Below are positions 9,980 through 16,547 of a DNA stretch of 45,827 nucleotides, piece by piece. The stretch is from Zavarzinia sp. Its GTDB lineage: Bacteria; Pseudomonadota; Alphaproteobacteria; Zavarziniales; Zavarziniaceae. Each line of letters begins with the position of its first letter. Position 1 is the first letter of the stretch. Both the position numbers and the translations under genes were made by a program. The notes under the pieces were generated by a model. The model made no database searches. It saw only the letters and a list, made by a program, of their open reading frames with translations, and was not told the DNA's origin. The DNA lies in NCBI GenBank assembly GCA_025869435.1, contig JAOZVS010000130.1, positions 1-45,827 of the forward strand. The letters are read 5' to 3'.

Positions 9980-10516
9980 GCCCGCCCACCCTATCCCCAG
10001 TCCATCCCCGACAAGGGGGGACCGCGCATCAATGACCAGATCACCGTGCCCCGCGTCCGTCTCATCGACGAGACCGGCGATAATCGCGGCGTCGTGACCT
10101 TTGCCGAAGCCCTGCATCTCGCCGAAATGGCCGGTGTCGATCTCGTCGAGATTTCGCCGAACGCGGATCCGCCGGTCTGCAAGCTGCTGGATTACGGCAA
10201 GTACAAATACGAGGCCCAGAAGAAGGCCGCCGAAGCGCGCAAGAACCAGAAGGTCATCGAGATCAAGGAGATCAAGATGCGCCCCGGTATCGATCAGCAC
10301 GACTATGACGTCAAGATGCGCTCGATCCGCAAGTTCTTCGAAGAGGGCGACAAGGTGAAGGTGACGCTGCGGTTCCGTGGCCGCGAACTCGCCCACCAGG
10401 ACCTCGGCATGAAGGTGCTCCTCCGTGTCCGCGACGAAACGGAAGAGATCGCCAAGGTCGAGCAGATGCCCAAGATGGAAGGGCGTCAGATGACCATGGT
10501 CATCGCGCCGAAGTAA
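9977..10516 (+). CDS. infC: Translation initiation factor IF-3 (ATA start)
   Basis: IF-3 binds the 30S subunit, prevents 50S joining and proofreads start-codon/initiator-tRNA pairing. The N-domain has [17 protein letters not shown], the linker [17 protein letters not shown], and the C-domain [17 protein letters not shown] ... [10 protein letters not shown] place the start at ATA 9977 (MARPPYPQ..., 179 residues). GGAGA (9966-9970) stands 6 bases before it, whereas the in-frame ATG at 9941 has no comparable ribosome site. Rare AUU/AUC/AUA starts are a known feature of infC and underlie its autoregulation, because IF-3 discriminates against its own start codon. rpmI and rplT, often downstream, are not here; a strong terminator follows. 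Confidence 0.93.
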   Translation: MARPPYPQSIPDKGGPRINDQITVPRVRLIDETGDNRGVVTFAEALHLAEMAGVDLVEISPNADPPVCKLLDYGKYKYEAQKKAAEARKNQKVIEIKEIKMRPGIDQHDYDVKMRSIRKFFEEGDKVKVTLRFRGRELAHQDLGMKVLLRVRDETEEIAKVEQMPKMEGRQMTMVIAPK

Positions 10517-10541
10517 ACTTCCGGCTCGACGTCAGCATCGC

Positions 10542-10580
10542 GAAAGGCCACGAGCCCCGGGTTCGTGGCCTTTCGTTTGT
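10542..10580. terminator. Strong terminator between infC and the toxin gene
   Basis: Perfect 12-bp stem GAAAGGCCACGA (10542-10553) / TCGTGGCCTTTC (10563-10574) with a GC-rich loop, followed on the plus strand by GTTTGT. The opposite strand offers GAAAG then a less T-rich tail. It ends infC and probably also the convergent toxin gene, whose stop codon begins at 10582. Confidence 0.85.
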
Positions 10581-11017
10581 CATTCCGACCGGGTGATCCG
10601 GTCGAGTTGACGGCGCTGATGCGCCTGCAGGATCCGGTCGCGCAGATGGGCGAAGAACCGGGGCGGCAGCATGCCATAGGCATAGCGGGGCGGGCGCCTG
10701 CCGGGCACCGGTCGAAGATCGGGTCCGGGCCACAGGAAGTCGTTGGTTTCTGTGATCACGATCCAGGAGGGCTGATCGTCGAGGCCGAGATGAGCCTTCA
10801 GCGCCGCCGGGATTTCGATCGCATCGGCCGCATCCGGGGGCGGGCTGTGGGTGACGGGAACGACTGTGACCACGTCGCGGCCTGCGATGATCTGGCGCGC
10901 GGCGACGATCGCGCAGGGCCGGTCCTTCGCCCCTTCTTCCGTCCCGCGCCGGTGCTCCCTCAGCCACAGATAGGCGTAGGAAATGACCAGGCCCGGCCGG
11001 GGCGCCGGCAGGCTCAC
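10580..11017 (-). CDS. Growth-inhibitor PemK-like toxin
   Basis: 145 residues. It resembles the PemK/MazF-like proteins of alphaproteobacteria: PGLVISYAYLWLREH, then EEGAKDRPCAIVAAR (the RPC-IV core typical of MazF-fold toxins), VVTVVPVTHSPP, LDDQPSWIVITETNDF and WPGPDLRPVPG. MazF-fold toxins are usually sequence-specific endoribonucleases; that activity is inferred. The GTG start at 11017-11015 overlaps the antitoxin stop codon as GTGA, indicating translational coupling, with the antitoxin gene first as in most type II modules. The frame is open upstream through the antitoxin gene but is a shadow there. Confidence 0.75.
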   Translation of the reverse strand: MSLPAPRPGLVISYAYLWLREHRRGTEEGAKDRPCAIVAARQIIAGRDVVTVVPVTHSPPPDAADAIEIPAALKAHLGLDDQPSWIVITETNDFLWPGPDLRPVPGRRPPRYAYGMLPPRFFAHLRDRILQAHQRRQLDRITRSE

Positions 11018-11274
11018 GGCTTCCAGTCTTCGATCAGCGTATCGAGCGCGGCATAGTCGGCCGGCACCTCGCTTTCGGCGATGGCCTTGATCGTGGCCTC
11101 GTCGAGGTCTTCGACCTTGCGGGCGACCCGGCCTTTCAGCACGGTCTCGAACAGGGCTGCCGAGATCAGCACCGTGTGGGCGCGGCCGTTCCTCGTGATC
11201 GCCACCGGCTCGCGCTGGGCGAGGTCCTGATAGCGTCCGACATTCTGCTGGAATTCGGTTGAGCTGACTTTCAC
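11014..11274 (-). CDS. Phd/YefM-type antitoxin
   Basis: 86 residues. MKVSSTEFQQNVGRYQDLAQ and PVAITRNGRAHTVLIS match the N-terminal DNA-binding and dimerisation fold of Phd/YefM antitoxins, with a C-terminal acidic tail (VEDLDEATIKAIAESE) that would wrap the toxin. Such antitoxins neutralise the toxin and repress their own operon. An inverted repeat directly upstream (11287-11314) is a good operator candidate. It is followed by the PemK-like toxin with a 4-base overlap. Confidence 0.8.
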   Translation of the reverse strand: MKVSSTEFQQNVGRYQDLAQREPVAITRNGRAHTVLISAALFETVLKGRVARKVEDLDEATIKAIAESEVPADYAALDTLIEDWKP

Positions 11275-11286
11275 GGTCCGTCACCT

Positions 11287-11314
11287 CTTATCTGGATTAT
11301 TCAAGATAGATAAG
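11287..11314 (-). promoter_or_regulatory. Candidate autoregulatory operator of the toxin-antitoxin pair
   Basis: 7-bp inverted repeat CTTATCT (11287-11293) / AGATAAG (11308-11314) with a 14-base A/T-rich spacer, 13 bases before the antitoxin start. It is well placed to cover the promoter; Phd-type antitoxins bind such palindromes. Confidence 0.55.
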
Positions 11315-11338
11315 GGGGGGCGGTATTACAACGGCCCC

Positions 11339-12127
11339 TTACAGGGAGCCGACCCAGCGGGCGGCGAAGTCCAGCATGTAGAAGGTCAACATGCTGGCCG
11401 ACAGGGCGCCGGCGACGGTCTGGGCCAGGCTCCAGATCCTGTCCTTCCTCTCGTCGAGGAAATACCAGATCGGGAAGCTGGCGATGAAATAGACGGCGTA
11501 GATGGCCGAGCCATAGGCCAGCATCACCTCCATTTTCTGATAATAGAAGCTCTGGGCGATCAGCGGATTGGCCATCGCCCTGGTTTCCATGAAGGCCCAG
11601 AAATAGCCGATGCCGAAGACGAGGGCCGGGAACAGCAGGACCCCGCCCGGCAACCCGCGCAAGCGGCGCAGCACGATGTTGGCCGTCGCGTGATAGGTCA
11701 TGAAATAGACGTGGGTATAGGCATACATGATCAGCGGCACCTTCTGCTGGCCGCTGCCGACCAGCGCCGCATCCAGATTGGTGGTCGCGTTCGGATAGAC
11801 ATAGACCATGCCGAGGACATCGAAGAAATATTCCGACCCGAAGTAATTGCCGAAGAAGCCGAAGACGATCAGATAGAGATTGGCCTTGAACCAATAGGCC
11901 TGGTGCCAGGGCCTGTCGGTGTAACGCTTGGCGATCAGCGCCGGAATGACCAGCACCGGCAGGGCGGTGCCGAAGGCATGGAGCAGCAGGGCGGTGTCGT
12001 CGAAGCTGCGATCCCAGCCCGTCACCATCATCATCACCATCGAGGCCATCCAGACCGGCGAATAGGCGAGAAAGAACTTCTCGGTCCAGGCCTTGTCGGG
12101 ATTGTCGGAGAACCAGGTGCCGGCCAT
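11339..12127 (-). CDS. Cycloeucalenol cycloisomerase-like membrane protein
   Basis: 262 residues, several hydrophobic segments, no signal peptide. From memory of plant CPI1 (about 280 residues), which opens the 9,19-cyclopropane ring of cycloeucalenol to give obtusifoliol, the same landmarks occur in the same order: an FFL-Y-P-W start (KFFLAYSPVWM), YWFKANLYLIVFGFFGNYF followed by EYFFDVLG, YTHVYFMTYHATANIVLRRL, and YAVYFIASFPIWYFLDE. This is a full-length, collinear match, not a shared motif. It is the last gene of a minus-strand operon after the NTF2-like gene (3-base gap), the 3-beta-HSD-like gene and the CYP51-ferredoxin gene. CYP51 acts directly after CPI1 in plants. Cyclopropyl-sterol or triterpenoid isomerase is the best guess; activity in this organism is unproven. 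Confidence 0.8.
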   Translation of the reverse strand: MAGTWFSDNPDKAWTEKFFLAYSPVWMASMVMMMVTGWDRSFDDTALLLHAFGTALPVLVIPALIAKRYTDRPWHQAYWFKANLYLIVFGFFGNYFGSEYFFDVLGMVYVYPNATTNLDAALVGSGQQKVPLIMYAYTHVYFMTYHATANIVLRRLRGLPGGVLLFPALVFGIGYFWAFMETRAMANPLIAQSFYYQKMEVMLAYGSAIYAVYFIASFPIWYFLDERKDRIWSLAQTVAGALSASMLTFYMLDFAARWVGSL

Positions 12128-12130
12128 GGC

Positions 12131-12769
12131 TCAGCGCCCGGTGAGGGCGATGCGGGCGAGCGCGAAAGTGTTGCGCAGCTTCCGCAGGCCCGACAATGGC
12201 GGATGCAGGCGGCGATGGCCGGGCAGCAGCTGGCCCTTGGCCTGGCGGTGGATCTTTTCCTTCACCACGGGCGAGAGCACGCCGGCCCCGGCCAGCTGGA
12301 AGAAACAGTCCTTGGCATTGCCGAGGTCGAAAAAGTCACGCTGCCACTGCCATTGCCAGTTGCCGCCATATTCGAACCACGAACCGCCGATGCCCTCGAT
12401 CTCGTAGAAGCTGCCGTCGGGCCGGCGATAGGGCGCGCGCTGCTTCCAGAAGCCGATGATCGTGCCCCGGCTCTCGTCGATGATGATGTCGTGGTAGGGA
12501 TATTCCCACTCCTCGAAACCCTTCATCTGGTACCCGATGGCGATATCCTCGATCTCCTTGCGACCGGTCGCGACGAATTCCTCGTTCGGGCCGATGTTCC
12601 AGGAATAGACCGCCTTGTCGGCATAGAAGGGGCCGAGGTGGCGGGTCCAGTCGCCCGCCTTCTCGGCATCGACATTGGCCTGCAGCCAGCGCTGCATCAT
12701 TTCTTCCAGTTCGGCGCGGGGGTAGGCCCGGTTCGGCGGGGTGATCGAGGCGACACGCTTGTCGGACAT
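12131..12769 (-). CDS. NTF2/SnoaL-like protein of the sterol operon
   Basis: 212 residues. Residues about 15-145 look like an NTF2/SnoaL-type cone fold: ELEEMMQRWLQANVDAEKAG, FYADKAVYSWNIGPNEEFVATG, IIIDESRGTIIGFWKQRAPY and IEGIGGSWFEYGGNWQW. A basic tail follows (about 150-212). The fold is shared with ketosteroid isomerase, SnoaL cyclase and limonene epoxide hydrolase, so an isomerase or hydratase role on a sterol-like substrate is possible, but I see no motif that fixes the reaction. The start at 12769 is supported by GGAGGAGAACCC just before it. It lies 26 bases after the 3-beta-HSD-like gene and 3 bases before the cycloisomerase-like gene. Confidence 0.65.
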   Translation of the reverse strand: MSDKRVASITPPNRAYPRAELEEMMQRWLQANVDAEKAGDWTRHLGPFYADKAVYSWNIGPNEEFVATGRKEIEDIAIGYQMKGFEEWEYPYHDIIIDESRGTIIGFWKQRAPYRRPDGSFYEIEGIGGSWFEYGGNWQWQWQRDFFDLGNAKDCFFQLAGAGVLSPVVKEKIHRQAKGQLLPGHRRLHPPLSGLRKLRNTFALARIALTGR

Positions 12770-12795
12770 GGGTTCTCCTCCCTTTTTTCTTGTGC

Positions 12796-13818
12796 TCAGG
12801 CGGCCAGTCGGCCGGCGAATTTGGCGTCGAGGTGACCTTCGGCGACCAGCCAGCGGATGGTATCGCCGAAGGTTTCGGCGCCGCCGCGGAAGTCCCGTCC
12901 CATTCGGCCCAGAATTCGGCCGGAAGAGGCCTCGGCCCATTCGGTCACGTAACTCATCGCTTCGCTGGAGACCTGCGTCTCGAAGGGCACGATCTTTCGC
13001 AATCCATCGACGAAGCCGCCCAGGGCGCGCAGTACCGGGCCGGGCAGGCGCGGCGCGGCGATTCGCCTTCCGGTGAGCGATTGCAGGAGCTGGTGGAATT
13101 CGGCCCAGGGGTAATAGCGGCCGCCGACGATGAAGCGCGCCGACTCGAAATCGCCCTGCGGCGGGTTCTCGATCAGGAAGCGGTGCGCGTCCGCCAGATC
13201 GCGGACGTCGATCGCCTGCAGCCCGGTCGAGGTCCGGGGCACCACCTTCACGAAGGCGGTCACGCCGTGGTTCGCCTCCGACAATTTGGGATCGTCCGGG
13301 CCGAAGATGCCGGCGGGATAGGTCATCTGGATCGGCCGGCCTTCGGCCTGCATGCGCCGGACATGTTCGTCGCAATCCCGCTTCGAACGGGCATAGGCAT
13401 TGGCCGGCCGGCCGAGCGGGGTCGACTCGTCGATCCTCGTGACGCCCTTCTGGAACAGCACCGACAGGCTGGAGACATAGAGGATGCGCTCTACCCCCAG
13501 CCGGCAGGCGGTGCCCAGCACGGCGTCGATCCCGGCCAGATTGTTGCGGTAGATTTCCTCCGCCCGCTTCGGGTCGACGGAGACGAGGGCGGCGGCGTGA
13601 AATACCGCGTCGCAGCCGCGCATCGCCTTGTCCATCAGGGCGGCGTCGCGCATGTCGCCGGTGACGATATCGTCGGGCACCGGGCCGAAGCGGCGAAAGT
13701 AGCGGCGAAGCGGATCGGGATCGCGGGCGAGCAGGCGCAACTGGTGCCCCGCGGCCAGCAGCGCGCGGGCGGTATGCGCGCCGACGAAGCCGGTGGCCCC
13801 GGTGACGAAAATCTTCAT
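12796..13818 (-). CDS. 3-beta-hydroxysteroid dehydrogenase-like NAD(P)-dependent epimerase/dehydratase
   Basis: 340 residues of the extended SDR family. The NAD(P) motif GATGFVGAHTARALL is at the N-terminus. The catalytic pair YARSK follows an SSLSVLF serine segment, and a substrate-binding C-terminal half ends near VAEGHLDAKF. 3-beta-HSDs and sterol C4-carboxylate dehydrogenases belong to this family, as do dihydroflavonol reductases. The operon (CYP51-Fd upstream, 13-base gap; cycloisomerase downstream) favours oxidation of a sterol 3-hydroxyl. The ATG at 13818 was chosen because it gives the usual MKIFVTGATG start; the preceding ribosome site is weak, and 14 more in-frame residues are possible. 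Confidence 0.75.
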   Translation of the reverse strand: MKIFVTGATGFVGAHTARALLAAGHQLRLLARDPDPLRRYFRRFGPVPDDIVTGDMRDAALMDKAMRGCDAVFHAAALVSVDPKRAEEIYRNNLAGIDAVLGTACRLGVERILYVSSLSVLFQKGVTRIDESTPLGRPANAYARSKRDCDEHVRRMQAEGRPIQMTYPAGIFGPDDPKLSEANHGVTAFVKVVPRTSTGLQAIDVRDLADAHRFLIENPPQGDFESARFIVGGRYYPWAEFHQLLQSLTGRRIAAPRLPGPVLRALGGFVDGLRKIVPFETQVSSEAMSYVTEWAEASSGRILGRMGRDFRGGAETFGDTIRWLVAEGHLDAKFAGRLAA

Positions 13819-13831
13819 GACCGGGCCCCGC

Positions 13832-15490
13832 TCAGTGACGCTCGATGCGCAGCGCCGCATTCGGGCAATAGAGGACGGCGGACTGGACCTTCTCCAGCTC
13901 CGCCTCGGTCACCGCTTCCTTGAGGATGCGCAGGGTGCCGTCGGCGCCGACCTGGAAATGCTCCGGCGCCTCGCCCATGCACATGGCATGGCCCTGGCAC
14001 AATTGCCGGTCGACCGCGACGGTGATCGCAGGAAGGGCCGCCGGGGCCGCCTCGGCCTTCTGGTGGAAGGGGCATTCGGCCGGCGGGGTGGTGGCTTCCG
14101 ACGTTCGCGCGGATGGGGTGGCCGGGGCCCGGCGGCGATAGCGCACGCGGCAGGGCGATTTCGGCTGCACGATCATGTCGGAATAATTGTCGACGTAACT
14201 CTCCGCAGCGTCGACCAGCTCGAAATCATAGCGGCGCAGCAGCACGGCGAAGATCGCCTTGATCTGGAACAGGGCGAAGGCATTGCCCGAGCATTTGTGC
14301 TTGCCGCCGCCGAAGGGCTGATAGGCCATCAGGTTGCGATCCTCGCGCCGCTCGGGCGAGAAGCGGTCGGGATCGAAACGCTCCGGGGTGCTGAACAGGC
14401 GCGACAGGCGGTGGGTGACCGGCGGGCAGGCCCAGACCATGTCGCCAGCCTTGATCGTGTAACCCTTGAAGGCGATATCCTCCATCACCTTCCGCATCAG
14501 GATGATCAGGGGCGGGTGCAGGCGCAGCACTTCCTTCACCACGCCTTCTAGTACCGGCATCTCGCGCAAAGAGCCGAAGGTGACCGTGCCGTCGGCACCC
14601 AGCAACCTGTCCAGTTCCGCTTCGGTCCGGCCGAGGATGTCGGGGTTCCTGAGGAGTTCGAGGAGGACCCAGGCGGCGGTGCCGGAACTCGTGTGGTGGC
14701 CGGCGAAGATCGCGCCGACCAGAAGGCCGGTGATCTCGTTCTCGTCCAGCGGCGTGCCGTCCTCGTAGCGCATGTCGATCAGGGTCTGGAACATGTCACT
14801 CGGCTTGTCCGCGGCGGCGGCGCGCTTGCGCACGATGCCTCCAACCAGCTCCTGCAGGCGCTTCCGCGCCTTGTCGCGGCGGCGGAATTTCGGGATCGGC
14901 AGATTGGGGAAGTGATAGGCGAGGGGGTGCACGCCTTCCTCGAGGTCGTGATAGATCTCGGCGAATTCGGTGCTCAGCTCATAACGGAACTCGCGCCCAA
15001 GCAGGCAGTGGCTCGCGGTATTGATGGTGAGCTGCTTCATGAACTCGACCAGCTCGATCTCGCCGGTCTCGCCCCAGTCGGCGATGATATCCTCGACCTC
15101 CTGCACGATCTTGTGGGAATGGTCGCGCATCGCCTCCATGCGCAGCGACGGCATCAGCATCCGCAACTGCTCGTTCTTGCGCGCGATCGGCGCATCGAAC
15201 ACCAGGCCCTCGCCGAAGATCGGCGTCATCAGCTTGTAGGCCGCCGACTGGTCGAGCTGTTCGTCCGAGCCGCGATAGAAGATCTCGCTCGCTTCGTCGC
15301 CGGTCAGCAGCACGATGCGCTGGCCCAGCAGGGTGAAGGCGGCAATTTCGCCATGCTCGGTCGCGACGGTGGAGACGAAATGATAGGGGTTACGCGCGAA
15401 GGCCAGCATGTGGCCGAACCAGGGCAGGCCGCCTCGCGCCGTCGGTGGTGTCGCGCCGCCCTTGCGGCCGGCTGTCGCCTGCAGGCTCAT
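13832..15490 (-). CDS. CYP51-like cytochrome P450 fused to a ferredoxin domain
   Basis: 552 residues in two parts. Residues 1-455 form a P450 with CYP51 hallmarks: YKLMTPIFGEGLVFD (85-99, the B'-helix signature), AGHHTSSGT (263-271, I-helix with the CYP51 His-Thr pair), KEVLR (E320/R323) and FGGGKHKCSGNAF with heme Cys400. The following QIKAIFAVLLRRYDFEL is almost the CYP51 consensus. A Pro/Ala/Thr linker (about 455-488) leads to a ferredoxin domain with Cys498, Cys504 and Cys542-Pro, a three-cysteine [3Fe-4S] pattern. CYP51 removes the sterol 14-alpha-methyl group. A CYP51-ferredoxin fusion is known from Methylococcus capsulatus. First gene of the operon, divergent from a TetR gene; GGGAGGGGAAGA precedes the ATG. 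A steroid hydroxylase is the alternative. Confidence 0.85.
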   Translation of the reverse strand: MSLQATAGRKGGATPPTARGGLPWFGHMLAFARNPYHFVSTVATEHGEIAAFTLLGQRIVLLTGDEASEIFYRGSDEQLDQSAAYKLMTPIFGEGLVFDAPIARKNEQLRMLMPSLRMEAMRDHSHKIVQEVEDIIADWGETGEIELVEFMKQLTINTASHCLLGREFRYELSTEFAEIYHDLEEGVHPLAYHFPNLPIPKFRRRDKARKRLQELVGGIVRKRAAAADKPSDMFQTLIDMRYEDGTPLDENEITGLLVGAIFAGHHTSSGTAAWVLLELLRNPDILGRTEAELDRLLGADGTVTFGSLREMPVLEGVVKEVLRLHPPLIILMRKVMEDIAFKGYTIKAGDMVWACPPVTHRLSRLFSTPERFDPDRFSPERREDRNLMAYQPFGGGKHKCSGNAFALFQIKAIFAVLLRRYDFELVDAAESYVDNYSDMIVQPKSPCRVRYRRRAPATPSARTSEATTPPAECPFHQKAEAAPAALPAITVAVDRQLCQGHAMCMGEAPEHFQVGADGTLRILKEAVTEAELEKVQSAVLYCPNAALRIERH

Positions 15491-15576
15491 TCTTCCCCTC
15501 CCTGTCGCGCGGCTGGCGGCCCTTGTTCTTGTTGGCCTTGCCCATCACGCGCTTGCCATCACCGCTCGGGTGTGAA

Positions 15577-15605
15577 ACTATACAGATAGACGATTAGTGT
15601 AAAGT
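15577..15605. promoter_or_regulatory. Candidate TetR operator between CYP51-Fd and tetR
   Basis: Imperfect inverted repeat ACTATACA (15577-15584) / TGTAAAGT (15598-15605), one mismatch in 8 bp, spacer 13. It lies in the only A/T-rich part of the 203-base divergent region and could control both the sterol operon and tetR itself. Confidence 0.45.
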
Positions 15606-15693
15606 CGTAAAACGAGGGAGGTGAAAACCGGGGTAGGTTCCGGGGAAAGCGATCGATAGACTGGGCCATCCCGATCCGATCCGAACGAAGGCC

Positions 15694-16284
15694 ATGACCA
15701 CGCTACCGTCCAAGCCGCCATCGAACGAGACGAGGCAGCGCGTCCTCGAAGCCGCCATCGCCTGCGTGAAGCAATGGGGGATCGAGAAGACCAGCCTGCT
15801 CGATATCGCGCGCCAGGCGGGGGTGACGCGGCCCACGGTCTATCGCTACTTCACCAGCCGGGAGGATGTGCTGAGCGCCGCCCTGCTGCAGTCGGCGGCG
15901 GCGATGGCGCAGCGTCTGATCGCGCATATCGAGGGCGAGGCGGATCCGGCGGAGCGTTTCGTGAGGGCGATCCTGTTTCTGCTGGACGATGTACCGAAGG
16001 AGCCGCAGCTCTCGGTCATGACCCTGTCCAGCCTCGCGACCTATGTCAGCGAGGATGCCCTGATCAACGCCGAGGGCTTCGGGCTCTCGCTTCTCCTGAT
16101 GAAGCAGATCCTGGCGGGTGTCGCGATGGCGGAGGACGAGTGGCGCGAGGTGACGGAGGCGACCATCCGGATGCTGCTGTCCCTCCTCAACATGGCGGGG
16201 CCGGCCGAGCGAAGCGCGGAACAGATGCGGGGTTTTGTTGTCCGGCGAATGCTGCCGATGACGGGCCTGACCCTGAAGTCCTAG
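15694..16284 (+). CDS. TetR-family regulator, divergent to the CYP51 operon
   Basis: 196 residues. The N-terminal helix-turn-helix is clear: RQRVLEAAIACVKQWGIEKTS then LLDIARQAGVTRPTVYRYFTSREDVL, the classic TetR recognition region. The C-terminal ligand-binding half (residues 60-196) is all-helical and unassigned. As a divergent neighbour it most likely represses the CYP51-Fd/3-beta-HSD/NTF2/cycloisomerase operon and is released by a sterol-like ligand; this is inference from position. A candidate operator lies at 15577-15605. The ATG at 15694 lacks a strong ribosome site (GAAGG at 15687-15691 is close). Confidence 0.85.
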   Translation: MTTLPSKPPSNETRQRVLEAAIACVKQWGIEKTSLLDIARQAGVTRPTVYRYFTSREDVLSAALLQSAAAMAQRLIAHIEGEADPAERFVRAILFLLDDVPKEPQLSVMTLSSLATYVSEDALINAEGFGLSLLLMKQILAGVAMAEDEWREVTEATIRMLLSLLNMAGPAERSAEQMRGFVVRRMLPMTGLTLKS

Positions 16285-16417
16285 GCGCGCGATCGCGGCC
16301 GTAACGGGTGATGTTGCGTGGCGTCCTGCCCGCGATGCCACCTGCTATTGTGCGTTGCGATAAGTAATGCACAAGAAAATGCTGCGCCCTCGGCTCATGT
16401 ATTCTTTAACATCGTGA

Positions 16418-16439
16418 CCGGATATCTTGAAGAATCCGG
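16418..16439. promoter_or_regulatory. Near-perfect palindrome upstream of the HsaA-like gene
   Basis: CCGGATATCTT followed by GAAGAATCCGG (16418-16439). It forms a palindrome except for one missing base, with outer arms CCGGAT/ATCCGG exact. It lies 108 bases before the HsaA-like start, in the 263-base gap after tetR. It is a candidate operator for the plus-strand steroid block. No other feature is evident in this gap except a GCCGGC repeat near 16502-16520. Confidence 0.45.
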
Positions 16440-16547
16440 AAAATAGTCCGCATAGACGATGCTGGGCGCGCGCAAGTCCCGCAACATGGCCTCAAATCGA
16501 GCCGGCGTGACCAGCCGGCCGGGGGGAAGCCAAGTCGAGGGAAAGCC

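Noticed and set aside
13832-15490. Ordinary soluble bacterial P450 (camphor type)
   Set aside because: The B'-helix and I-helix signatures and heme region follow CYP51, so this reading was set aside.
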